64,000 nt of DNA, taken from contig NZ_MECJ01000015.1 of NCBI RefSeq assembly GCF_014596475.1, forward strand, positions 372,001 to 436,000, in the 5' to 3' direction. The notes beneath the pieces are model-generated. The model saw nothing but the letters and a program-made list of their open reading frames with translations, made no database searches and had not been told where the DNA came from. Made by a program: the position numbers and the translations under genes. The first letter of the stretch is position 1. The number at the start of each line of letters is the position of its first letter. Shown in pieces: positions 46,484-54,402 of the stretch. This stretch comes from Streptomyces sp. CBMA152. Its GTDB lineage: Bacteria; Actinomycetota; Actinomycetes; Streptomycetales; Streptomycetaceae.

Positions 46484-46754
46484 GACCGCCGGGGTACCGG
46501 CGTCGGCGCCGGGCGGCTACACGTGGGAGACCCTGGACGACGTCGTTGGCGTTCCCGACGACCTGGGCCTGGACCTGGTCGCCATCCCGGGCGCCTCGTT
46601 CGTGGAGGCTCCCGCCCCGAATGGAGAGGACGAGGTGTCAGCCGACAGCGTTGAGCCGCTGCCGATCCCGAACGACAGCGGGGTCGTGGAGGCACCCACC
46701 GCGCCGAAGCGTGGACGCCCCCGCAAGACGACACAGTCCGAGATCAGCGAGTAG
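46470..46754 (+). CDS. Hypothetical acidic protein, 94 aa
   Basis: ATG at 46470. A short globular start (GGYTWETLDDVVGVPDDLGL) and an acidic, Pro-rich tail ending in an AT-hook-like KRGRPRKTTQ. Position after the capsid gene is typical of small head-completion cofactors. Confidence 0.6.
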   Translation: MWLRKTAGVPASAPGGYTWETLDDVVGVPDDLGLDLVAIPGASFVEAPAPNGEDEVSADSVEPLPIPNDSGVVEAPTAPKRGRPRKTTQSEISE

Positions 46755-46798
46755 CAGCCGCCCGCCCGTCCACCCACGGAAGAAGGGGGTGAGCGGGC

Positions 46799-47461
46799 GT
46801 GACTGCGGACAGCCCAATTCCTCTTGCATCGGTGGCGTCGTTTACTGAGGGCCCCTTCGCGAACCTGGTCTCTGGCTATTCGGTGCAGGCGCAGTCGAAC
46901 TTGATGTTGCAGGCGACCCGCGCGTGCGAGTCAGCGTGTGACCGCAGGCTGGCCCCGTTCACGAACATCGTGGAAACGCAGCGCGCGGACGCCATGGATA
47001 TTGAGGACGCCATGGATGCCTACGTGCCGCTGGACCCGACGAGCCAGCTTGGCTTCAGCCGGGCGCAGTCCCTCGGCTCGACGCTGCTGACCCGGCACGT
47101 CTGGGTCCGTGAGCACCCGCCCCGCTACCCGGAGCTCTGGACGGGCAGCATCTCGGCGATCAACCTGTTCAGGTCCTTCTCCGGGCAGCAGTCCGTGTCC
47201 GTCTCGACGATCCAGTACGAGCCCGACACCGGCCACTGCCGTTTCGCCCTGGGCACGTTCGTGCCACCGGGCACCACAGTCCAGGTGATCTACTCGGGCG
47301 GCTATGCGACGGTGCCGGCGGATCTGGTGCAGGCCTGTCAGTACATGGCCGCGAGCATGGCGGTGAAGCAACTCGATCCGGTGGACGGACGCTCGGGGCA
47401 TGATCCGGATGCGCTCCGTTCGGACGCGCTGGAGATGCTCGCCCCGTACACCAGGCGTTGA
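46799..47461 (+). CDS. Head-tail connector protein
   Basis: 220 aa from the GTG at 46799 after AAGGGGGTGAG. Residues have an acidic helical start, then TRHVWVREHPPRYPELWTGS and FVPPGTTVQVIYSGGYATVP, ADLVQACQYMAASMAVKQLD: a helix bundle with inserted beta loops as in gp6/gp15-type adaptors. It should join the portal ring to the tail. Confidence 0.75.
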   Translation: MTADSPIPLASVASFTEGPFANLVSGYSVQAQSNLMLQATRACESACDRRLAPFTNIVETQRADAMDIEDAMDAYVPLDPTSQLGFSRAQSLGSTLLTRHVWVREHPPRYPELWTGSISAINLFRSFSGQQSVSVSTIQYEPDTGHCRFALGTFVPPGTTVQVIYSGGYATVPADLVQACQYMAASMAVKQLDPVDGRSGHDPDALRSDALEMLAPYTRR

Positions 47462-47463
47462 CG

Positions 47464-47997
47464 GTGGCGCGCCGCAAGCGCGTGGTCTCCGCCACGGCCC
47501 GGGCGAAGGCCTCGGCCCGGATGAAGGGGAAGCAGCACCCCCACAAGGGCCACAAGATTTCGGCATCGACGCGTGCCCGGATCGCCCGCGCCTTGAAGGG
47601 CAAGCATCCCCGCCACAAAGGGCATCGCCTGTCGGCGACCACCCGCGCGAAGATCTCCGCCCGGCTGAAGGGCCACCACCACAAGGGCCATCGGCTCTCC
47701 GCCGCGACCCGCGCCAAGATCGCCGCACGGCTGAAGGGCCGTCACCGCACCGCTGTCGGTAGCCGTCATCCGACGACGATGCATCCGCGAGCCGCCGCAA
47801 GCGCAGCCGCAGCGGCCCACCGCACCAGGCGTGGTCGGCGGTATGGCGCCTTCCGCCCGTCGACGCATTTCGGGCTGCGCAAGCACCATGCCCACAACAC
47901 GCGGTTCGGGCTGATCAAACACCACCGGGCCACGCACTTCGGCCGCCACCACATCAGGATGTCGAAGCCCATCCGCATCCGCCGCCGCAGGAGGTGA
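47464..47997 (+). CDS. Highly basic NUMOD3-repeat protein
   Basis: 177 aa from the GTG at 47464; a TTG at 47458 overlapping the previous stop is an alternative. It contains three to four repeats of HKGHxxSAxTRAKIxARLKG, the NUMOD3 DNA-binding motif that usually accompanies homing endonucleases. The rest is also rich in Arg, Lys and His (ending RIRRRRR). No nuclease core is present. In this position it may bind packaged DNA. Confidence 0.75.
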   Translation: MARRKRVVSATARAKASARMKGKQHPHKGHKISASTRARIARALKGKHPRHKGHRLSATTRAKISARLKGHHHKGHRLSAATRAKIAARLKGRHRTAVGSRHPTTMHPRAAASAAAAAHRTRRGRRYGAFRPSTHFGLRKHHAHNTRFGLIKHHRATHFGRHHIRMSKPIRIRRRRR

Positions 47998-48003
47998 GCC
48001 AGC

Positions 48004-48486
48004 ATGTCGACCTCCGACGCCGTGGACCGCGAGGTCGCGTGGCTGACCGCTTCAGGCGACGGGCTACCCGCACTGCTGGCGAGCAGCGGAGGCCCGTGGG
48101 GCAACGTCCAGGCGTACCAGCCCCGAACCCCCGGCAAGCGCTCGACGAACGTGTTCGTGCTGAGGCGGCAGATTCACGAGAAGCGGTTCGCGCACGTCCG
48201 CCGCATGGCCACCCACGAGTTCGTGCTGAAAATGGTCTGGCCCCTGTCCTCGGGGCAAGGCATCGCCGAGGCGGATCAAAGAGCGTTCGACGTGGCCGTG
48301 GACAAGCTCCTGCAACGCATCGGCGGGCTGGTCGGCGACAAGTCGCACGGCGGCCGGTTCCGCAGCGTTGCCGAGAATCCGGAGTACGTGATCGTGCGCT
48401 TCACCGACCCGGAGCAGACGCTGAGCGTCGGCGAATTCCACGGCGAGATCACCTACTACGCCGACGACTTCGAGATCACCGGCTGA
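48004..48486 (+). CDS. Probable head closure / tail terminator protein
   Basis: 160 aa from the ATG at 48004. Mixed alpha/beta with VNVFVLRRQIHEKRFAHVRR-like basic stretch, FVLKMVWPLSSGQGIAEADQ, a helix DVAVDKLLQRIGGLVGD, and GEFHGEITYYADDFEITG at the end. Size and order (connector, this gene, then tail tube) fit a neck protein. Confidence 0.65.
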   Translation: MSTSDAVDREVAWLTASGDGLPALLASSGGPWGNVQAYQPRTPGKRSTNVFVLRRQIHEKRFAHVRRMATHEFVLKMVWPLSSGQGIAEADQRAFDVAVDKLLQRIGGLVGDKSHGGRFRSVAENPEYVIVRFTDPEQTLSVGEFHGEITYYADDFEITG

Positions 48487-48501
48487 CCCCTCACTCCTTC
48501 C

Positions 48502-48530
48502 AGGCCCCCGAGCGACCACGCCGGGGGCCT
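48502..48530 (+). terminator. Terminator hairpin
   Basis: AGGCCCCCG (48502-48510) pairs with CGGGGGCCT (48522-48530), followed by TTTCG. Placed 16 bases after the neck gene. Confidence 0.75.
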
Positions 48531-48551
48531 TTCGCATGCCCGGAGGCCCCC

Positions 48552-48764
48552 GTGCTTCAGCGCAGTACCCACGAGGCCGCGGTGGACGTGCCGGACATCC
48601 CGGCCACGGTCCAGCCCGGCGAAACCGTCGACTGGCCCCATCCGGTCGCGGGGTTCGAGTCCGTCGAAGACGCCCCGGCCCCCGAGGCGGAGGCCCCCAA
48701 GACCCCCCGCAGCAAGAAGGCCGCGCCCGCGCCGGCGCCCACCGGTGAGGAGCCGCAGCCGTGA
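48552..48764 (+). CDS. Small Pro/Glu-rich protein, 70 aa
   Basis: GTG at 48552 with CGGAGG upstream. Short globular start (DVPDIPATVQPGETVDWPHP), then a Pro/Ala/Glu tail with a Lys patch. The design resembles the protein at 46470, and both may be head-tail cofactors. It overlaps the tail tube gene. Confidence 0.55.
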   Translation: MLQRSTHEAAVDVPDIPATVQPGETVDWPHPVAGFESVEDAPAPEAEAPKTPRSKKAAPAPAPTGEEPQP

Positions 48765-49906
48765 CCCAGATCTCGCGTCTTGCCACAGTCGGCCTCGCCA
48801 AAGAAGTCACCCCTGGTACATGGCTGGCGCCGACCATCGGCATCCCCTTTACCAAGGGTGATTTTGAGGACATGTATACCGAGGTCAAGGACGAGTCGTA
48901 CCGGGGCAACGACACCGTGCTGCAGGGCGTCTACCAGGGCGTCGTCCACGGCGAGTGGCAGCTGGACGTGATGGCCTACCCGGACCTGGCCGGGCATTTC
49001 CTCGCGGGGATCATCGGCCCCGATGTGGTGTCGGCGGGGGTGTCGACCACCCTGTCGTCATCGACGATCGTGGGTGCGACGTCGATCTCGACGGCGGCCA
49101 GCATCCCGCTCGGTACGACCATCGCGATCGACACCGCCGGGAACTTGGAGTACGCCACGACGGGCACGCCGTCCGGGTCGGGACCGTACACGATCCCGAT
49201 CACGGTACCGGCGGGTGGCCTGACCAAGGCGCACAGCTCCTCGGTTGTCGTCGTCGGGCAGACCACGCACACGTTCAAGCAGTCCACGACGCCGCTGCCC
49301 ACATACTCCCTGACGATCTACGACACGACGCAGACGCTGTCGTGCTCGTACTGCCGCCTCTCCGATCTCCAGCTGAAGATCGACCCGAAGGGCGCGGTCA
49401 CCGCGTCCCTCAAGTACATCAGCTTCCCCAGCGTCGTCCAGTCCCTGCAGACGGAGACGTTCTCCACCTACGACCCGCTGCTCGGCTGGTCCTGGAACAT
49501 GACCAACGGCGGCTCGTCCTCGACGCGCGGCCTCACCTACGACGCCACCATCAAGCGCGCCACGGAGGCCATTGCGTCCTCGGACGGCGTTCAGACGCCC
49601 CGCGAGGTTTTCGCCGGGCCGATCGAGGTGGACGGCACCTACAAGGCCATTTTCGAGAACCAGCTCGACATGAACCTGTACATCAACTACACGCAGACCG
49701 CCTGCACCGCCTCCCTCGCTCAGCCGGTTCCGCGCGGCGGCCAGTCCCTGTCGCTCACCATGTCCAAGTCCGGCTGGATCAAGGGCAAGCGCGACCTCAG
49801 TCAGCCCTACGTGCAGGCCGACTTCAGCCTCTCGGGGATCTACAACACCACCGACGGCGGCGCCGTCCAGGCCGTCCTGAAGAACTTCACTTCGACGCAG
49901 TACTGA
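48761..49906 (+). CDS. Major tail tube protein
   Basis: 381 aa from the GTG at 48761. Starts TQISRLATVGLAKEVTPGTW and has DSYRGNDTVLQGVYQGVVHG-like segments and LGWSWNMTNGG, LDMNLYINYTQ late, with a beta-rich body as in siphophage tube proteins. Residues about 90-175 are an extra domain (TTLSSSTIVGATSISTAASI, then LTKAHSSSVVVV), related to a domain near the end of the 57.8-kb minor tail gene. Confidence 0.85.
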   Translation: MTQISRLATVGLAKEVTPGTWLAPTIGIPFTKGDFEDMYTEVKDESYRGNDTVLQGVYQGVVHGEWQLDVMAYPDLAGHFLAGIIGPDVVSAGVSTTLSSSTIVGATSISTAASIPLGTTIAIDTAGNLEYATTGTPSGSGPYTIPITVPAGGLTKAHSSSVVVVGQTTHTFKQSTTPLPTYSLTIYDTTQTLSCSYCRLSDLQLKIDPKGAVTASLKYISFPSVVQSLQTETFSTYDPLLGWSWNMTNGGSSSTRGLTYDATIKRATEAIASSDGVQTPREVFAGPIEVDGTYKAIFENQLDMNLYINYTQTACTASLAQPVPRGGQSLSLTMSKSGWIKGKRDLSQPYVQADFSLSGIYNTTDGGAVQAVLKNFTSTQY

Positions 49907-49910
49907 CGAC

Positions 49911-49954
49911 TCCCTGGCCGGGCCGCGCGTGAGGGCGTCGCGCCCGGCCAGGGA
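49911..49954 (+). terminator. 13-bp perfect hairpin after the tail tube gene
   Basis: TCCCTGGCCGGGC (49911-49923) pairs with 49942-49954 around an 18-nt loop. A strong stem after the tube gene, as expected for a highly expressed gene with limited read-through. Confidence 0.8.
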
Positions 49955-49989
49955 CCACGCCCTCAACGCCCTCTGCAAGGAGCACCACC

Positions 49990-50334
49990 ATGCCCGGGTA
50001 CGCCAACCGAACCATTCGCTTCGACTTCCCCGACCTGACCGAGGAAGGCGACACCCCCATCCATGTGATCATTAAGAACCCCCGGACGCTGCCCGTCGAA
50101 GAGCTGGCACCCGATGTTGCTGACGAGGCGTCTGGGATCGACACCCTCAAAGCCATGTACCCGGTCATCGCCAGCATGATCAAGGCCTGGCATGTCTACG
50201 ACGGCACTTCGAACGCCGACGACCTGCCGCCTCTTCCGCTGCCCGCTACCGCGCAGTCGGTGGCCAAGCTGCCCTTCGAAATACTCAACAAGATCAGCGA
50301 GGCCATCAAGGGCGTCGTCGCCCCGGGGATCTAG
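49990..50334 (+). CDS. Tail assembly chaperone, G form
   Basis: 114 aa from the ATG at 49990 after GCAAGGAG. Begins PGYANRTIRFDFPDLTEEGD and is helical later (LKAMYPVIASMIKAWHVYDG). The order tube, G, GT, tape measure is the siphophage standard. A CCCGGGG slip site lies at 50322-50328, just before its stop. Confidence 0.85.
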   Translation: MPGYANRTIRFDFPDLTEEGDTPIHVIIKNPRTLPVEELAPDVADEASGIDTLKAMYPVIASMIKAWHVYDGTSNADDLPPLPLPATAQSVAKLPFEILNKISEAIKGVVAPGI

Positions 50335-50585
50335 GGCTGGATGACCCGTACCTCAACGATGTCCTCTGGCCAGCCCAGAGCATCTACGACGGCACGTGGT
50401 CATCCGGCCCGGCACCCGAGGAGCTCATTGATTTCGAGGTGATGCGGGAGATGGGCTGGACGTGGCAGGCGCTCCAGGAAACGCCCTGGTACGTGCGCCG
50501 CTATGTCTGGGACCTCATCTGCGCGCGGCGCGAGGCGGAGCACGAGGCAAACACCAGGAGCTATTCCAAGGCAGGTGCCCCGTGA
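49990..50585 (+). CDS. Tail assembly chaperone, GT fusion by -1 frameshift
   Basis: The -1 frame opens after the G gene and runs to TGA at 50583-50585 (PYLNDVLWPAQSIYDGTWSS, then MREMGWTWQALQETPWYVRR). It has no start codon of its own with an RBS. C-CCG-GGG (50322-50328) is a proper X-XXY-YYZ slippery heptamer four bases before the G stop, and it gives a fusion of 198 residues. This is the conserved way siphophages make the G/GT ratio for tape measure assembly. Confidence 0.88.
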
Positions 50586-51028
50586 GCGCAGTAACGGGCA
50601 TCAGCGAGTGCATCGCCGCCCTGCACGCCATGGCGACCCGGGTAGAGGCGGCCACCCCAAGGGCCCTCGACCAGGGCATGGCCCTGTTTGAGGGACGAGC
50701 CCGGTCGAACCTGTCCCGCTATTCCCACCAACGCGGCACCCCCACCCCGTCCCCACCCGGCCAGCCACCGGCCCTGATTTCGGGCCGGCTGCGGTCGTCG
50801 TTCCAGAGCACGGCGCCGGTGCAGGCCGGGGCGGGCATGTGGTCTGCGGTAGTAGGGCCGACGACCGTATACGCCCGGATCCAGGAAGAAGGCGGCATGG
50901 CAGGCCGCGGGCACCGTTCGCGGATCCCTAAGCGCCCCTACCTGCGGCCTGCGGCCGATGACCTGCTGCGGGACACGGCGCTGATTGCCGTGTTCGAGCG
51001 TTCCTGGGGCACCGCGCTTCGTATCTGA
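50582..51028 (+). CDS. HK97 gp10-like tail completion protein
   Basis: 148 aa from the GTG at 50582 overlapping the GT stop. Contains YSHQRGTPTPSPPGQPPALI, SGRLRSSF, VVGPTTVYARIQEEGG, and IPKRPYLRPAADDLL, the typical pattern of HK97 gp10/minor tail completion proteins. These usually lie between connector and tube genes; here the gene lies after the chaperones. Confidence 0.75.
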   Translation: MSAVTGISECIAALHAMATRVEAATPRALDQGMALFEGRARSNLSRYSHQRGTPTPSPPGQPPALISGRLRSSFQSTAPVQAGAGMWSAVVGPTTVYARIQEEGGMAGRGHRSRIPKRPYLRPAADDLLRDTALIAVFERSWGTALRI

Positions 51029-51072
51029 GCGCCGCCCGACCACACCCTTCTCCTGCGGATCGGAGGCGGGTT

Positions 51073-54000
51073 GTGTCGGGTTTGCCGCCGATCGCCGTTG
51101 AGTTCACCGCCAGTGCCACCAGCGTCCTGACCGCGATCAACAAGATGGTCGCGGGCCTGGAACGGCTCGGAGAGGCCGCGCGGGCCGCCGCCGCCGCAAC
51201 TGACGAGGCGTTCTCGGCCATGCGCGCGTCCGCCAGTTCGCTCTCGTCCGTCGCTGAGTCTGCAGGCGTCGCAAAAAAGCAGCTTCAGGGCGTGGCGAGG
51301 GCCAGCCGGTCGATCGCCACGGCCACGGATACGGCTGCGGCATCGGTCGAGGCAGGTATGGCCTCGATCGGCACGGCAGCGGACCGGATGGCCGTATCCG
51401 TGGAGGCATCCACCGTTGCGGCCCGCGAGGGCATCACAGCCCTGGACACCGAGGCCCGTTCCGTCGGCGTCAGCGTCGCGGCGGGCGCGGACGAAGCCAC
51501 GGCGGCATTGGTGCGGGTGGCCGAGTCCGCGAAGGCCGCCGCGACAGCGATGGACGAGATGGCCGTCGCCTCCGAGCGGTCGTCACGGCGGGCCGCCGCT
51601 GGCGCGGACGCCCTGGGCGCAAAGTGGCTCGGCTTGGGCCCGGTGTTCGACAAGGTCAAAAAGTGGGGTGCGCTCGGCCTCGCCGGTATCGGGATCGCAT
51701 CAACCGATCTGGCGGTGCACTTCCAGACGCAGATGACCAGGATCAGCACCGCAGCGGGCGCCCCGATCGCCCAGGTTCAGGCGATGCGGAGCCAGGTGCT
51801 GCAGACCGCGACGTCCGTGGGCGTGTCCGGCACCCAGATGGCCGAGGCCTTGTACCACCCGGTCTCTGCCGGCCTGGATCTGAAGACTTCTTTGCAGGCG
51901 GTGAAGTACGCGGCGATGGAGGCGCAGATCTCCGGGGCGTCGCTGGACGACACCACCTACTCGCTGTCATCGGTGATGAAGGCGTTCAACATGTCCGCCT
52001 CGCAGGCCGGGCCGACGATGGCGGACCTGAACGCCATTGTCGGTGAGGGCGACATGCGCTTCCAGGATCTCAACGCCTCGATCAAGAACTGGGCGCCGAC
52101 GGCCGCGCAGATGGGCATCTCCGTCAACTCGATGGGCGCCGGCCTGGCCTATCTGACGGACCGAGGCAACAGCGCGGAGGTCGCTGCGACCCGGCTGACG
52201 ATGGGCATCTCGATGATGACCACGCCGTCCGGGCAGGCCGCGAAAATGCTTGAGGGCCTTGGGGTGGCTTCCTCGGACGTCTCGGCGTCCAGCTCGGCCA
52301 TGCAAGAGGCGATGAAGAAGGCCAACATCACGCAGAACCAGCTCGCGCTGGATCTGAAGAAGCCCGATGGCCTGTACGTCGCGCTCAAGGATTTGAAGGA
52401 CCACCTCAAGGCGGCTGGGGTTTCCGGCACGGAGGCGGACAGTGTCCTGGCGAAGGTCTTTGGTGGTGGCCGCTCCGACAAGGCGATCATGTCGCTGATG
52501 CAGAACCTCGACGGGGTGAAGCAGAAATTCAACGCGATCAGCCACGACTCGTCAATGGATCATTTCCAGCAGGCGTGGCAGCAGACCACCAAGACGCTGA
52601 AGTTCCAGTTCGAGCAGATCAAGGCAGGGGCCGAGAACCTCGGCATCAGGATCGGTGACGCGCTGATCCCGCAGGTGAGCAAATTCATCACCTTGGTCGA
52701 GAAGCACGGCGCGCCTATCGCGAAGTCCCTGGGCGGAATGTTCTCCGGGATCGCTGCCGGTTTCACCGGCAAGGCCAACGAAGGCAAGTCCAAGGGTGGC
52801 AGTGCTCCGCAGATGACGGGCTGGGAGAAGCTCGGTCAGCAACTGCGGCACGTCGCTGATGACTTCAAGTCGTTTGCCTTGGACGCGGGGAAGGCGCTGC
52901 ACGGCGTGGCTCAGGCCCTTGGTCCGGTCGCCGCGCAGATCGGAGGGGCGCTCGTTGGCGCCCTGCAGATGGCGGGGAAGATCCTCGCTGATGTCGTCGG
53001 CCCGGCTTTGAAGGGGTTCGCGGACTTCCTGGACCACAACAAGGGCCTAGTGAAGGCGTTCGCCGACGTCGTCCTTGGCGGTCTGGCCGCGAAGCTCATG
53101 ATTGTCGGGGGTGTCAAGGCAGCCACCGGCATCGTCAATCTCGCGACGTCGATCCTCGGGTTCCCGCTCAAGCAAATCGAGGGCATCAGGGATGCGTTCA
53201 AGGGGCTCAAGGAGGCCGGGAAGGGTATGGCCGCGGCCGGGCGGGCCGTGAAGGAATTCGCCACGGCGGAGAAACTGGCTGCCGTGGCCACGACCATCTG
53301 GGAGGGTGCTCAGGCCGTCCTGAACGTGGTCATGGACGCGTTTCCGATTGTGTTGATCGTCCTGGCGATTGCGGCGCTGGTCGCGGCGATCGTGTGGGTG
53401 GCGACCAAGACGACGTGGTTCCAGACCGCCTGGTCGGTGGCCTGGGGCGGGATCAAGGCTGCGGCGTCGGCTGCCTGGACGCTCCTCAAGACCATCTTCG
53501 ACGCGATTGTCGGGGCGGCGGGTACGGTCGTCGGCTGGCTGAAGGCGCACTGGCCGCTACTTCTGGCGATCTTGACGGGCCCGATCGGCATCGCCGTCCT
53601 GCTGATCGTCAAATACTGGCGGCAGATCAGCGACGCGTTCACTTCCGCCTATCGCGCCGTGGTCAGCACCGGCGGCCAACTGATCAGCTGGACTGCCGGA
53701 CTCCCGGGCCGCATCCTCTCCGCGCTGGCCTCCCTCGGAAGCCGCTTGTGGTCGTGGGCCAGCAACGCCTTCTGGCAGGCCCTGTCCGGCGCGGCCAGTA
53801 CCGCGCGCAGCATGGTCTCCTGGCTGGGGGGTCTCCCCGGACGGATCCTGGGAGCCCTTGGTAACACGGGCTCCCTGCTGTGGAGTGCGGGGCGGAACAT
53901 CATTCAGGGGCTGATCGACGGGGTCTGGAGCATGATCGGCTCTGTCGGAAACGCGATCAGCGGCGTCGTCAGCAACATCAAGTCGTACCTGCCCTGGTCA

Positions 54001-54363
54001 CCAGCCAAAAAGGGCCCGCTGTCGGGCTCCGGTGCGCCGGAGATCGGCGGCAGGAACATTGCGCGCCTGATGGCCCAGGGCATCACCGGTGGCACCGGTG
54101 ACGTGGCCGCTGCCATGGCCCGCCTCACCGGCAGCGCCTCCGCAAGCCTCTCGCTGAACACCTCCGGCGGGCTCGGCGCCTCCCGTCCGGCTGTGGCTGG
54201 GGTCGGTGGTGGTGGCGGATCCACGGTGGTCCACAACCATTACGAGATCAAGGTTGCGGGCAGCGTGGCCACGATCGACGGCATCGCCCGGGAGATCGAG
54301 GCGTCCTTCGAGCGGCGCGGTATGCGCAATTCCGCCACCTACCCCGGCTACCGGGGCCGATGA
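51073..54363 (+). CDS. Tape measure protein
   Basis: 1096 aa from the GTG at 51073 after GGAGG. A long helical N-terminal region (about 1-230, Ala-rich coiled coil), a central TP901-type domain with FQTQMTRISTAAGAPIAQVQ and STVGVSGTQ-like segments, and two hydrophobic blocks at about 750-778 and 830-855. The C-terminal end is Gly/Ser-rich. It sets tail length and may form a channel for DNA entry. It should give a tail of roughly 160 nm by the usual 1.5 angstrom per residue rule (inference). Confidence 0.92.
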   Translation: MSGLPPIAVEFTASATSVLTAINKMVAGLERLGEAARAAAAATDEAFSAMRASASSLSSVAESAGVAKKQLQGVARASRSIATATDTAAASVEAGMASIGTAADRMAVSVEASTVAAREGITALDTEARSVGVSVAAGADEATAALVRVAESAKAAATAMDEMAVASERSSRRAAAGADALGAKWLGLGPVFDKVKKWGALGLAGIGIASTDLAVHFQTQMTRISTAAGAPIAQVQAMRSQVLQTATSVGVSGTQMAEALYHPVSAGLDLKTSLQAVKYAAMEAQISGASLDDTTYSLSSVMKAFNMSASQAGPTMADLNAIVGEGDMRFQDLNASIKNWAPTAAQMGISVNSMGAGLAYLTDRGNSAEVAATRLTMGISMMTTPSGQAAKMLEGLGVASSDVSASSSAMQEAMKKANITQNQLALDLKKPDGLYVALKDLKDHLKAAGVSGTEADSVLAKVFGGGRSDKAIMSLMQNLDGVKQKFNAISHDSSMDHFQQAWQQTTKTLKFQFEQIKAGAENLGIRIGDALIPQVSKFITLVEKHGAPIAKSLGGMFSGIAAGFTGKANEGKSKGGSAPQMTGWEKLGQQLRHVADDFKSFALDAGKALHGVAQALGPVAAQIGGALVGALQMAGKILADVVGPALKGFADFLDHNKGLVKAFADVVLGGLAAKLMIVGGVKAATGIVNLATSILGFPLKQIEGIRDAFKGLKEAGKGMAAAGRAVKEFATAEKLAAVATTIWEGAQAVLNVVMDAFPIVLIVLAIAALVAAIVWVATKTTWFQTAWSVAWGGIKAAASAAWTLLKTIFDAIVGAAGTVVGWLKAHWPLLLAILTGPIGIAVLLIVKYWRQISDAFTSAYRAVVSTGGQLISWTAGLPGRILSALASLGSRLWSWASNAFWQALSGAASTARSMVSWLGGLPGRILGALGNTGSLLWSAGRNIIQGLIDGVWSMIGSVGNAISGVVSNIKSYLPWSPAKKGPLSGSGAPEIGGRNIARLMAQGITGGTGDVAAAMARLTGSASASLSLNTSGGLGASRPAVAGVGGGGGSTVVHNHYEIKVAGSVATIDGIAREIEASFERRGMRNSATYPGYRGR

Positions 54364-54402
54364 GCGCCACCAGGCGCCCCCGACACACCCCGGAGGTGCC
54401 TG

